A DNA stretch of 62,216 nucleotides from an uncultured Bacilli bacterium (GTDB taxonomy: Bacteria; Bacillota_I; Bacilli_A; RF39; UBA660). The notes under the pieces were generated by a model. The model ran no database searches and was not told the origin of the DNA. It saw only the letters and a list, made by a program, of their open reading frames with translations. A program made the translations under genes and the position numbers. Shown here piece by piece: positions 1 to 7,288 of the stretch. Numbering within the stretch: position 1 is the stretch's first letter; each line of letters opens with the position of its first letter. The stretch is taken from assembly GCA_944358675.1 (NCBI GenBank), contig CALVRN010000006.1, positions 1-62,216 of the forward strand, read 5' to 3'.

Positions 1-85
1 ACATAATATTAAATAAAAAAGACGTGGCACGTTTTGTTGAAACTATGTTTCAATGAAAGTGGCGATAGTCTTTTTTTGCAATATA

Positions 86-124
86 AAAACAACACATTAC
101 CTTAATTGATAAATGTGTTGTTTT
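86..124. terminator. Strong hairpin, probable bidirectional terminator
   Basis: A perfect 13-bp inverted repeat (arms 86-98 and 112-124) surrounds a 13-nt loop. Read on the minus strand the second arm runs into a T-rich stretch, so it could end the minus-strand transcript of the two small genes to the right. It is the leftmost of several consecutive hairpins that fill 86-230. Confidence 0.6.
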
Positions 125-150
125 GGGTTTCCAAAGGGAAAACCCTTTGG

Positions 151-190
151 CACACATCGATATTGGCGAAGCCAATATCGTAGTGTGTTA
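151..190 (+). other. oriT: Predicted MobV-family origin of transfer (oriT)
   Basis: CACAC (151-155), a 10-bp inverted repeat (158-167 and 171-180, loop GAA), then TAGTGTGTTA (181-190). This is the layout of the pMV158-type oriT as I remember it, where the MobM relaxase nicks TAGTGTG/TTA just after an inverted repeat flanked by CACAC and GTGTG. The predicted nick lies between 187 and 188. Seen: the repeat and the core motif. Known: the MobV nick consensus. Inferred: that this is the substrate of the MobV relaxase encoded at 3368-4636. Adjacent hairpins (131-150, 190-210, 211-230) may help form single-stranded structure or terminate transcription. Confidence 0.7.
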
Positions 191-230
191 CTTATTTGTC
201 GAAAATAAGTCCTTCTAATTATAAAGAAGG

Positions 231-608
231 TTATTTTAATACTAGTTGCTTATGTGTACCTCTGACGAACATTTCTTCAGAAGTGTGGACATAATCTTCT
301 GATGAGATTTCTAAAAGTTCTTGCAATTCTTCTAAAGACAAATTATTTAGTACTTCTAATGCTAGATCATAACCAGGACCTGACCAACGACGTCCAATGC
401 TTCGTGGATCATCCTTATCTCTAGGGGTTCTTGATTTTTTATCTTTCATAAAATCATCCATATCTGCATATTCTTCATGACCATGTCCAGCAGTAATATC
501 ATCTGGTTTGGTATAAGGATACCTATCAACACGTCCATTTTGTTGAACATCAGTTTTAGCAACAACATTACCTTCGTCATCTGCACTAAACCATCCCCAT
601 TTACCCAT
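231..608 (-). CDS. Hypothetical acidic 125-residue protein
   Basis: I do not recognise a family. The protein is soluble, charged and without a signal peptide. The first 60 residues are rich in G, D and W (GKWGW at the start) and there is a basic/proline stretch (SRTPRDKDDPRS). The C-terminal part is predicted helical (LEVLNNLSLEELQELLE). Its ATG overlaps the stop of the upstream gene by one base (TAATG) and is preceded by a perfect GGAGGTGAG site, so the two are translationally coupled. The stop is followed at once by a hairpin (211-230). Position beside oriT in a mobile element suggests accessory function, but nothing in the sequence gives it. Confidence 0.6.
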   Translation of the reverse strand: MGKWGWFSADDEGNVVAKTDVQQNGRVDRYPYTKPDDITAGHGHEEYADMDDFMKDKKSRTPRDKDDPRSIGRRWSGPGYDLALEVLNNLSLEELQELLEISSEDYVHTSEEMFVRGTHKQLVLK

Positions 609-1237
609 TATCTCACCTCCTTTAAATCTATATAATCAACGATTTTGTTTGATTTATCGTTAATTATTTCAATTCTGTAAAAATCTGGAAGGAAACCTTT
701 ATAAACTTTCATTGCTAATTCTAAAACTTCATGAGTAGATAATTTTTTTTCATCTAAAGCATAATAATCGTCCCAATCCATAAGACCATCAAAATCATTA
801 TATAACTGTTCGGGTTTTGGTGTTGCCATACTACTGGTTTCGGTGGTTCCGTCGTTGTAATAGTACTTAAATTTATAAATACAATTATCGTAATTGTCTT
901 CAATTCTAACATCTATTGCTTCACCACTATTTGGGTCATATAACAAATGGCCTTTTTTACCATCAACTAAGCACTCACTTTTATCGACATAGCCCAATAT
1001 TTCACTAGTATCATTATCAATAATATCTATACGATAAATATCATTAAAATTTTTTTCGTATTCGTTTATTGCAAGTTCTAAAAATTTATAAAAGTCTTGT
1101 TTTTCATTTAAGGTTGTCTTAAACGCATTATTTTTAGTTAATTCTTGAATTTCATTATCAAAGTCTTCAATGTTTTTGTAAACATTATCACTTAATTTTG
1201 TACTACCATCTTTAAAATAATATTTAAACCTATACAT
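608..1237 (-). CDS. Hypothetical protein with two internal repeats (209 aa)
   Basis: I do not recognise the family. The protein is an internal duplication. Residues about 1-105 and 115-209 each begin with YRFKYYFKDGST / YKFKYYYNDGTT and end with a helix plus a strand pair (LELAINEYEKNFNDIYRIDIID and LELAMKVYKGFLPDFYRIEIIN share a pattern). There is no signal peptide or membrane segment. It is the first gene of a coupled pair with the 125-residue protein and has a good ribosome binding site (AAAGGAGATGAT). The duplicated small alpha/beta unit resembles immunity-type proteins in general character only, so no function is assigned. Confidence 0.6.
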   Translation of the reverse strand: MYRFKYYFKDGSTKLSDNVYKNIEDFDNEIQELTKNNAFKTTLNEKQDFYKFLELAINEYEKNFNDIYRIDIIDNDTSEILGYVDKSECLVDGKKGHLLYDPNSGEAIDVRIEDNYDNCIYKFKYYYNDGTTETSSMATPKPEQLYNDFDGLMDWDDYYALDEKKLSTHEVLELAMKVYKGFLPDFYRIEIINDKSNKIVDYIDLKEVR

Positions 1238-1277
1238 ATAATCATCTCCTTTAATTTGATTATATATTGATTTTTTA

Positions 1278-2177
1278 TTAAAGTAAACTACCTATTTTTC
1301 TTTTAATTAATTTTTTTTCTTGACAATTATTAATAGTTATTTCATTTTCTTTTAATAAATCTTCAAGCTGTATATTTCCTAATAAAACTTCATTGATTTT
1401 TAAAATTATATTATCCTTATCGTTATTAGTTCCATATAAATATTTATTAAATAGTTTTTCCGCCTCTAAAATAGAAATAATACACATGGATAATTTAGTC
1501 TTCTGATAGAGTGATAAATTTGTATTTTTATAGCTATTTATTGCTTTAAATAATCTTATCAATCTTAATTTCTCATTAGTTTTTAAAGTTTCATAATTAT
1601 TATCTACGTATAAAGCAGTTAATTTATCAAAAAATATAGGTAACACTTCACTGTGAATATAATTATTTACTCCATTATTAAATTCTAGTTGGGAATGTAC
1701 AATTTCATGAGCATATATTCCTGGTGTTAATATAGATAATTTATTAGTAATTACAAATTCAGTAAATATAAGTTTTTCTATTTCTCCGTTAACTCCTAAA
1801 AACATAGGGTTACAATAACCACCTTCAAATCCTAATGTATCATCAGATAGTATTGGAATATTAAATGGGTCAAGAGTAGTCAAATAATTATTAATTAAAT
1901 CTATAAATGAATTAAAATCCATTTCTTTGAATTTACTAATTATTTCAAGTTTTTGTAATAAATCATAAGGTATAAAAGGTATTGATGTTAAATCAAAAGA
2001 ATTATTCAAAAACGGGAGTTTTCCTTTGTATATTAGCTCGTTAAAATCATCATCAGATAACTGTGATAGTCTAGGTTGTTTTAAATCTTGTAACATATCA
2101 GCAATATCTAACAAATCTGAAGTTAAAGATATTGGTTGAACTTCATAATATGATTTACTTTTAAAACACTTTTTCAT
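1278..2177 (-). CDS. Putative zinc metallopeptidase (HEIVH motif)
   Basis: 299 residues without signal peptide. The HExxH zinc motif is HEIVH at 157-161, in the context GIYAHEIVHSQLE, and a plausible third ligand is Glu177 in HSEVLPIFFDKL. This arrangement resembles M3-like gluzincins more than ImmA/IrrE, although the neighbouring Xre regulator would also fit an ImmA-like pairing. A minus-strand promoter can be seen upstream: TTGAAA, 17 bp, TAGTAT, followed by GGGAGAAT before the ATG, so it can be expressed separately from the Xre gene 112 bp upstream. It is accessory to the mobile element. The substrate is unknown. Confidence 0.6.
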   Translation of the reverse strand: MKKCFKSKSYYEVQPISLTSDLLDIADMLQDLKQPRLSQLSDDDFNELIYKGKLPFLNNSFDLTSIPFIPYDLLQKLEIISKFKEMDFNSFIDLINNYLTTLDPFNIPILSDDTLGFEGGYCNPMFLGVNGEIEKLIFTEFVITNKLSILTPGIYAHEIVHSQLEFNNGVNNYIHSEVLPIFFDKLTALYVDNNYETLKTNEKLRLIRLFKAINSYKNTNLSLYQKTKLSMCIISILEAEKLFNKYLYGTNNDKDNIILKINEVLLGNIQLEDLLKENEITINNCQEKKLIKRKIGSLL

Positions 2178-2288
2178 AGCACTATTCTCCCATTTATTAA
2201 AATTTTGCTTTATATACTATCACTATAAGTTATTTTTTTCAATAGTTTTTTTTGATTTGTACCAAAATAATTATATTTTATGAAAGTA

Positions 2289-2567
2289 TTACAGCTTTAC
2301 TTTGTAAAATTGATTACGCACCTTATCAACTTGTAACAATCTTTTTCTTACATCTTCATTATCAATATAACTATCATAAAACAACTCATCAGGTTTCATA
2401 TTAAAAGCACGAGCAATTAATAAAGCATTTTTATATGATAATCGTCTTTTATTATTTATAATCTGCCATACAAAAGGTTTAGAACACCCTAAAGCATTTG
2501 CTATATATTCATAGGTGTATTTCTTTTCTTTCATAATAGATTTTAATAATTGAAAATTAACATTCAA
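2289..2567 (-). CDS. Xre-family helix-turn-helix regulator (92 aa)
   Basis: A single Xre/Cro-like HTH domain fills residues about 5-65 (KKYTYEYIANALGCSKPFVWQIINNKRRLSYKNALLIARAF). A 25-residue polar tail follows. The gene is divergent from the two other Xre genes (2709 and 3123) and shares with the first the intergenic region that holds GTCATATATGAC palindromes. A GAAAGGAGGA ribosome binding site lies just before the ATG. It is likely an autoregulator or switch protein of the element, possibly acting with the metallopeptidase downstream. Confidence 0.8.
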   Translation of the reverse strand: MNVNFQLLKSIMKEKKYTYEYIANALGCSKPFVWQIINNKRRLSYKNALLIARAFNMKPDELFYDSYIDNEDVRKRLLQVDKVRNQFYKVKL

Positions 2568-2602
2568 TCAGTTTTCCTCCTTTCTAAAAAAGGTAGTTAT
2601 TA

Positions 2603-2664
2603 GTCATATATGACGTCGACGTTATACAAATAAAAAAGTACAATTTAATTAGTCGTATATGACT
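2603..2664 (+). promoter_or_regulatory. Promoter flanked by two palindromic operators, copy 1
   Basis: A perfect palindrome GTCATATATGAC (2603-2614) is followed by a -35-like TCGACG (2616-2621), a 17-bp spacer, a -10-like TACAAT (2639-2644), and a second near-perfect copy AGTCGTATATGACT (2651-2664) close to the expected start point. The same layout recurs upstream of the next paralog (3020-3080). This conservation supports real operators, probably bound by these Xre proteins. Confidence 0.65.
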
Positions 2665-2708
2665 TGTAAATAACGCACAAAATAACATGAAAGGTAGGTA
2701 ATACTTCC

Positions 2709-2933
2709 ATGAATAAAATTACAAATCAAGATAGAGTATATGTAGCTCGTAATCTTGTACATTACAGAAAAATCAAAGGATGGACACAAGAACAACTAGC
2801 TTTTGAAGCTCATACGACAAATAAATGTATTAGCGATTTAGAACTTGCTAAAAGAAACGTAAAATTAGATACAATTTCTAAAGTCGCTAAAGCATTAGAT
2901 GTACAACTATCAGACTTAACAAAAATAAACTAA
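2709..2933 (+). CDS. Small Xre-family regulator, paralog 1 (74 aa)
   Basis: The protein is almost entirely one HTH_3 domain (RKIKGWTQEQLAFEAHTTNKCISDLELAKRN, residues about 18-50). It is closely related to the product of the gene 190 bp downstream, and the two upstream regions are also duplicated, including operators and an AAAGGTAGGTA ribosome binding site. It is likely an autoregulated repressor of the mobile element. The stretch of diverged intergenic DNA between the copies shows the duplication is not recent. Confidence 0.8.
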   Translation: MNKITNQDRVYVARNLVHYRKIKGWTQEQLAFEAHTTNKCISDLELAKRNVKLDTISKVAKALDVQLSDLTKIN

Positions 2934-3019
2934 TTACTACCTAATTACATTATATCAGATTTATTAAAAGTAGTAATTTTTTTATTGCAAAATGTATAAA
3001 AATTATATCTATCTAATTA

Positions 3020-3080
3020 GTCATATATGACGTCGACGCAACGCAAATTAAAAAGTACAATTTAACTAGTCATATAAGAC
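3020..3080 (+). promoter_or_regulatory. Promoter flanked by two palindromic operators, copy 2
   Basis: GTCATATATGAC at 3020-3031, -35-like TCGACG 3033-3038, 17 bp, -10-like TACAAT 3056-3061, and a second operator GTCATATAAGAC at 3069-3080 on the predicted start point. Spacing matches copy 1 at 2603-2664. Confidence 0.65.
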
Positions 3081-3122
3081 TAAAATAACGCACGAAACAA
3101 TGTGAAAGGTAGGTATTTTTAT

Positions 3123-3350
3123 ATGGCAAAATTAACAAACCAAGACAGAATATATATAGCTCGTAACATTTTGCATTATAGGAAAAGTAAAGGGTGGACG
3201 CAAGAACAATTAGCCTTTGAATCTAACTCAACAAATAAATGTATTAGTGATCTAGAACTTGCTAAAAGAAATGCGACAATAGATACAGTATCCAAAGTAG
3301 CTAAAGCCCTTGGTCAAAACTTATCAACAATATCAAAGCCAGTAAAATAA
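3123..3350 (+). CDS. Small Xre-family regulator, paralog 2 (75 aa)
   Basis: A single HTH_3 domain nearly identical to paralog 1 in the recognition-helix region (TNKCISDLELAKRN). A GTG lies in frame at 3102, but I choose the ATG at 3123: it has AAAGGTAGG 9 bp upstream and gives MAKLTNQDR, which aligns with MNKITNQDR of paralog 1. The last codons form a terminator hairpin (3336-3344 / 3354-3362). Its C-terminal tail differs from paralog 1, so the two may have different oligomer partners or targets. Confidence 0.8.
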   Translation: MAKLTNQDRIYIARNILHYRKSKGWTQEQLAFESNSTNKCISDLELAKRNATIDTVSKVAKALGQNLSTISKPVK

Positions 3351-3362
3351 TTCTACTGGCTT
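3336..3362. terminator. Hairpin between convergent xre and mob genes
   Basis: A 9-bp inverted repeat (3336-3344 / 3354-3362) spans the stop codon of the plus-strand Xre gene and lies just beyond the stop of the relaxase gene on the minus strand. Confidence 0.5.
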
Positions 3363-3367
3363 AAATC

Positions 3368-4636
3368 TTATAAACTAAAATCATCTTTATCATATTCCAT
3401 ATTCATTTGATTATAATAACTAATATCTGCATAATCAAACAATTCTTTTTCACTATCAGTATCTTTAGCAATATCATAAATATCATTACTATCAAAGTCT
3501 TTATTGTCATAATAATCTTTTATTTCTTCATTTGTGGCTTTTTGAACTTCTTTATTACCGATTATGAGTAAATGTCTAAAAAACTGCTTTATAGCCTTAA
3601 AAATGGCTTTTAAATAAGAGATAAGTTTTTTATTTTCTTGGTTCAATTTTTCATTTCTATTATGCAAATATTTAATTTCTTTTTTAATATTATCATTTTC
3701 TTTTTGAAGATATTGATAACTTTGGGTATATGTATCAACTTCATTATATACTTTCTTTAAAGCAGGTTGAATTTCCATAATTTTTTTACTTTCAGAAATA
3801 ACCTTATTCATACTGTCGAATGTATCTTTTTTAATTTTAACATATTCTTTATCAAATAAGGTTTCTTTATTAGTTTTCATTTTATTATCTAAATCGCCAA
3901 TAGCAGTTTCTAATCGTTCATTCCTAATATCTAATTTTTGACTTAATTTTCTAGTAATTTTTTTATATTCTTTAATGTTAATGTGCTTGTTATCACTATT
4001 TTTAATACCCCTTTCTAAATCAAAACCTTTATCAGTTAGTCTTTTATGGTATTTGTCTTGTAGTTCGCTTAAATGTATCTTATCTTTAATATAAGCCTTT
4101 TTTGAAATGGTATATTTTTCACGTTTTGCTCTTTTGTCATATTTTCTAATCAAAGGTACTACCACACAATGAATATGTGGTGTTTTTTCATCCATGTGAA
4201 CAACAGAGTGTAGTACTTGCTCTTTAGTATAACCTAAATCTTAATATACAAACTCCATACAAGTATCAGCCCATTTTTTAATATCATCTTTGCTCATTCC
4301 TTTAAAAAAATCGTTAGTTGCTGTGAATAATAGTTCATCAGCTACTACATTTTTAGAACGATCAAGCATTTGTTTAAAAGTTCGTTTCCTATCGGCTCTT
4401 TCATGTTTCATTCTTTCATCATGTTCCTTTTTATATTCTTTAGTAAGTTCATAAAACTCTTTAACATATTTTTCATTTAAAGGTACTAGCTGAATATTAT
4501 TTTTAGATAATTCTAATTTTATATCAGGGTTACTATTATATGCTTTTTTCTCACGCTTATTGTGTGAACCAATTTGAGCTAAATCAGATAGGGTATATAT
4601 TGGTTCACTTCTAAAGATTGCATAATTTAAACTCAT
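3368..4636 (-). pseudogene. mob: MobV/Pre relaxase interrupted by an in-frame stop
   Basis: The N-terminal 131 codons (4636 to 4241) carry motif I of MobV relaxases: GSHNKREKKAYNSNPDI, with His25 in the place of the proposed MobM nucleophile His22. A single TAA (4243-4241) follows. The same frame continues without shift as DLGYTKEQVLHSVVHMDEKTPHIH, which includes the metal-binding motif III (HxDExTPHxH), and then a long helical, coiled-coil C-terminal region down to 3368. Total length would be about 422 codons, normal for the family. The second part can also start at ATG 4195, but that would lack motif I. One substitution at the TAA codon would restore it. The relaxase probably cannot nick oriT on its own, unless the stop is read through. 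Confidence 0.85.
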
Positions 4637-4659
4637 TTATCTACCTCTCTTTCTATTTT

Positions 4660-4685
4660 TTAAACAAAAAAACACCGTATAGGTG
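4660..4685 (-). terminator. Terminator after the nuclease gene
   Basis: On the minus strand CACC-5 nt-GGTG (4685-4673) is followed by a run of seven T. It sits between the nuclease stop and the relaxase start. Confidence 0.55.
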
Positions 4686-4696
4686 CAAATGTATAG

Positions 4697-5926
4697 TTAT
4701 ATATCTTTTTCGGTTAAAACTCCATTTTTTTCGGACAACAATTTTATTACATCTTCCGTGTTAATCTTCTTTTTTAAATATTTTTCATATAATTTCAATA
4801 AAACATTAGTTTCTATTATTAATGCATTATTTCGTTTAGCCAAATCTATCTGATTTTGATGAACTTCATTTCTTTCTGAAATTTTCTTATTTCTTTGGTG
4901 ATTTATAATCAATAAACCTTTTATATTTTCGGTAATATTCATTTCATTAATTTTATCAAAGTAATTTTGCACATGTACATCCAACTGTGAAACATTTTTA
5001 TTTGAAATAGCTTGAGAAATTCCTTTTATTTCTCCAACAAATGTAATGTTATCTTTCTTAATAAGAAAATCTTCTTTTTTCTCATCCACAAATTTTGAAG
5101 AATCATTGTCCAATAAGTCATCTAATATTTTCATTACCACTTTAGCTAGTTCATCACCAGTTTCATACAAAACCTTTTTATATTCATTATTTTGTTCTAA
5201 TTCAATATCTAACTCCGAAATTTCATCATTTATTTTTTTTATTTCATTAATTTTTTCAAGTTTTGCTTTCTTTAGTTCATCATCGTTATAAAAGCTCAAT
5301 TCAGATACCCAATCAGGAATTATCCTATTTTGTTTTTTATTTGGAAATATATAAGATAGGAAACTATTTATATGTTGTGGACTTTCAAAAATATTTAATG
5401 TTGTTAAAATAATATTATTTAATTTAATAGTAGTAATTTTATTACTAGCATTGGACTCTGTTAAGATAGAAAAATCGGCAAACTCTGTTTTTTCAAAATT
5501 AAAGTCAGATTTAAACCCTAAATTGTTAATAATAGTGGTATTTTTGCTATATGAAATTTCAATGCAGTAAAACTCAAACAAATTTTTTTCAATAATTTCA
5601 AGCCATGTTGGAATTATGTCTTTCATTTTAGTGTTTCCACTATAAGTTCCATTAATTTTTTTTTCATAACTATATGTACAATTTTGGGGTAAAACAATTA
5701 CAATATCAGATTTTTTTGCGTTGCTTAGTTCAATGGACAATGTCTTTAAATCTGAAATATTATTTAAATTACCAAATTTATTTCCTTTCCACATTTTTTC
5801 ATTAGACAAATCAATAATGTTAGTATCATAATTGTCAAATGATTCAAATTCCTTTAGCTCTGATATTTTATACTTTTCTTTAAATTTCAAGAGGTCGTTG
5901 GCATTATATGTTATTATTTGTTGCAT
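4697..5926 (-). CDS. Predicted PD-(D/E)xK nuclease, candidate defence gene
   Basis: 409 residues, soluble. Residues about 1-210 are an unrecognised alpha/beta N-terminal region. Residues 216-250 are a coiled coil. Residues 250-400 match the restriction-endonuclease-like pattern: YETGDELAKVV (Glu259 in the helix), then KKEDFLI (Asp286), then FVGEIKG (Glu299, Lys301), then QLDVHVQNY and the strand GLLIINHQR. That is a complete set of PD-(D/E)xK active-site positions. It has its own likely -10 (TATAAT, 5982-5977) and a GGAAGTGA site before the ATG, and a terminator after it, so it is an independent cargo unit between rep and mob. Cargo position plus nuclease fold suggests anti-phage or anti-plasmid function. 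That is inference; no partner gene is visible. Confidence 0.65.
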   Translation of the reverse strand: MQQIITYNANDLLKFKEKYKISELKEFESFDNYDTNIIDLSNEKMWKGNKFGNLNNISDLKTLSIELSNAKKSDIVIVLPQNCTYSYEKKINGTYSGNTKMKDIIPTWLEIIEKNLFEFYCIEISYSKNTTIINNLGFKSDFNFEKTEFADFSILTESNASNKITTIKLNNIILTTLNIFESPQHINSFLSYIFPNKKQNRIIPDWVSELSFYNDDELKKAKLEKINEIKKINDEISELDIELEQNNEYKKVLYETGDELAKVVMKILDDLLDNDSSKFVDEKKEDFLIKKDNITFVGEIKGISQAISNKNVSQLDVHVQNYFDKINEMNITENIKGLLIINHQRNKKISERNEVHQNQIDLAKRNNALIIETNVLLKLYEKYLKKKINTEDVIKLLSEKNGVLTEKDI

Positions 5927-5996
5927 TATATATCACTTCCTAAATATTTAATCTATTTTTAAATAAAACATCATCTATTATAACAAAGAAGACTAT

Positions 5997-6036
5997 ATTT
6001 TAAAAGGTATGAAACACAGCTCATACCTTTTAAAAT
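5997..6036. terminator. 16-bp perfect hairpin, bidirectional terminator
   Basis: Arms 5997-6012 and 6021-6036 are perfectly complementary with an 8-nt loop. The hairpin begins 3 bp beyond the stop of the replication-type gene (minus strand) and ends it. It also insulates the nuclease promoter. Confidence 0.75.
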
Positions 6037-6038
6037 AT

Positions 6039-6689
6039 TTAATAATCTAATTCAACTACATTATTTATTTTTTCTAAATTATTAATTAGTGAGCTTTTAA
6101 AATAAGCAAATTTATTGATAATAGGTTTATTATTCTCATCTAAACCTTTGTTATCATTCCATTTATCAGCAATATAACCACAAACTTTAGCTAAATCATA
6201 ATAGTCATATTCTTTTTGCATATCATAGAGCAAATCATAATATGCAGGTACATTAATATCGTTTCCTTCTATAAAATTTCTATTAATTAATTCTCTAATT
6301 AAAGGGAAATTTTGTTTATCTTTTTTATCTTTGTTATTAGTATTTATTTGTATATGATTTTCCGTATGCGGATTAACCGTATGCAGAAAATCTATATACG
6401 GTGGTTTTTCATAAATAGTATAATCATATTCAAATTGTCCATTACTTTTTTGATGTCTAGTTCTTATTAGGTAATGATTTTGCTCTAATTCTTTTAAAGC
6501 AGACCTTATGGCACTAATATTTTCCTTACTAATCGCTACTAAACCATTCATGGAATAATCCCAGTCGTCTGGTAAACTTAACATAAATGAAAGTAGACCT
6601 TTAGCTTTATAAGTTAAATTTTTATCTTTTAAATGATAATTAGACATTACTGTATAATTATCGTTCTTATTTATTCTGAATACTGACAT
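6039..6689 (-). CDS. Replication-initiator-type HTH protein (216 aa)
   Basis: The N-terminal 95 residues (FRINKNDNYTVMSNYHL, then LTYKAKGLLSFMLSLPDDWDYS, then ALKELEQNHYLIRTRH) are the winged-helix (HTH_36-like) domain common in replication proteins of Firmicutes plasmids and integrative elements. The C-terminal 90 residues are a DnaD-like helical region (AYYDLLYDMQKEYDYYDLAKVCGYIADKW). It probably initiates or loads replication of the excised element. Start: GGGAGGTAAT precedes the ATG. The leader contains a 10-bp inverted repeat (6701-6710 / 6725-6734) that could be an autoregulatory site. Confidence 0.7.
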   Translation of the reverse strand: MSVFRINKNDNYTVMSNYHLKDKNLTYKAKGLLSFMLSLPDDWDYSMNGLVAISKENISAIRSALKELEQNHYLIRTRHQKSNGQFEYDYTIYEKPPYIDFLHTVNPHTENHIQINTNNKDKKDKQNFPLIRELINRNFIEGNDINVPAYYDLLYDMQKEYDYYDLAKVCGYIADKWNDNKGLDENNKPIINKFAYFKSSLINNLEKINNVVELDY

Positions 6690-6927
6690 TTTATTACCTC
6701 CCTTATTTTCCCCTTAAAAATTTTGAAAATAAGGTAAATCATTAGCATTTTGTAGCATTCAAGTACATTTAATTTCTTGAAAAACAAAGGGAAATAAAGC
6801 ATATATAAAATGGTACGTTATCCTGTTTTCCCGACCATTTAGTTTATAATCCCTTGCTATAAAGTAAGGGTTTTATTTTACTCTTTTATAATAAAATAAA
6901 TCCCCAGTTTTTAATTAGGGATTAATT
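6690..6927. other. Structured noncoding region beside rep
   Basis: No gene is seen in this 238-bp stretch. It holds a 10-bp inverted repeat (6701-6710 / 6725-6734), two TAGCATT direct repeats 10 bp apart (6743 and 6753), an 8-bp hairpin followed by TTTTATTTT (6851-6880) and a hairpin just beyond the stop of the 108-residue gene (6899-6904 / 6918-6923). It could be the replication control region of the element or its right boundary. I see no clear iteron array. Confidence 0.4.
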
Positions 6928-7254
6928 TTATTTTCGCTCAATATCTACGACATCAGTTATAGGAATAAGTTCATTATCTATCGTAATTAAATGAGTTGCA
7001 TTTCTACCCACTATTCTTTTAGTAACCGTACCGCTTTTTAGAGTGATTTTTACATCAGCTTTATAAATATAACTGTTGGAACTAAAGATTTCATTAATTT
7101 TTTGATTAACATTCTTTCCTTTTAATTTAGGAGCATTATCAACATTTCTATCTTCATTTTTTTCAGTTGTTCCATGGGAATAATATACATCCTCGTTATT
7201 CCCAGCCTTTCCATTAACTTTATTCGCAAATACTCCTGGTAATTTTTTTTCCAT
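6928..7254 (-). CDS. Hypothetical 108-residue protein
   Basis: I do not recognise it. The N-terminal half is polar and probably disordered (KVNGKAGNNEDVYYSHGTTEKNEDRNVDNAP). The C-terminal half has a beta-rich pattern (YKADVKITLKSGTVTKRIVGRNATHLITIDNELIPITDVVDIE), like a small barrel of SH3/Sm type. No signal peptide. It has an AGAGGTGATA site before ATG and its own terminator hairpin. Whether it belongs to the mobile element or to the host chromosome is unclear. Confidence 0.6.
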   Translation of the reverse strand: MEKKLPGVFANKVNGKAGNNEDVYYSHGTTEKNEDRNVDNAPKLKGKNVNQKINEIFSSNSYIYKADVKITLKSGTVTKRIVGRNATHLITIDNELIPITDVVDIERK

Positions 7255-7288
7255 ACTATCACCTCTAAATAATCATATGAATTAAAAT

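Noticed and set aside
2603..3080. Repeated palindromes that could look like a CRISPR-type array
   Set aside because: Only four short copies in two duplicated promoter regions, with no regular spacers and no cas genes. They are operators.
3368..4636. Use of TAA as a sense codon (alternative code)
   Set aside because: All other long genes end normally at TAA, TAG or TGA, and RF2 with UGA control is present. A local mutation explains it better.
5046..5291. Plus-strand open frame opposite the nuclease gene
   Set aside because: Ser/Phe-rich shadow of the coiled-coil coding strand without a ribosome binding site.
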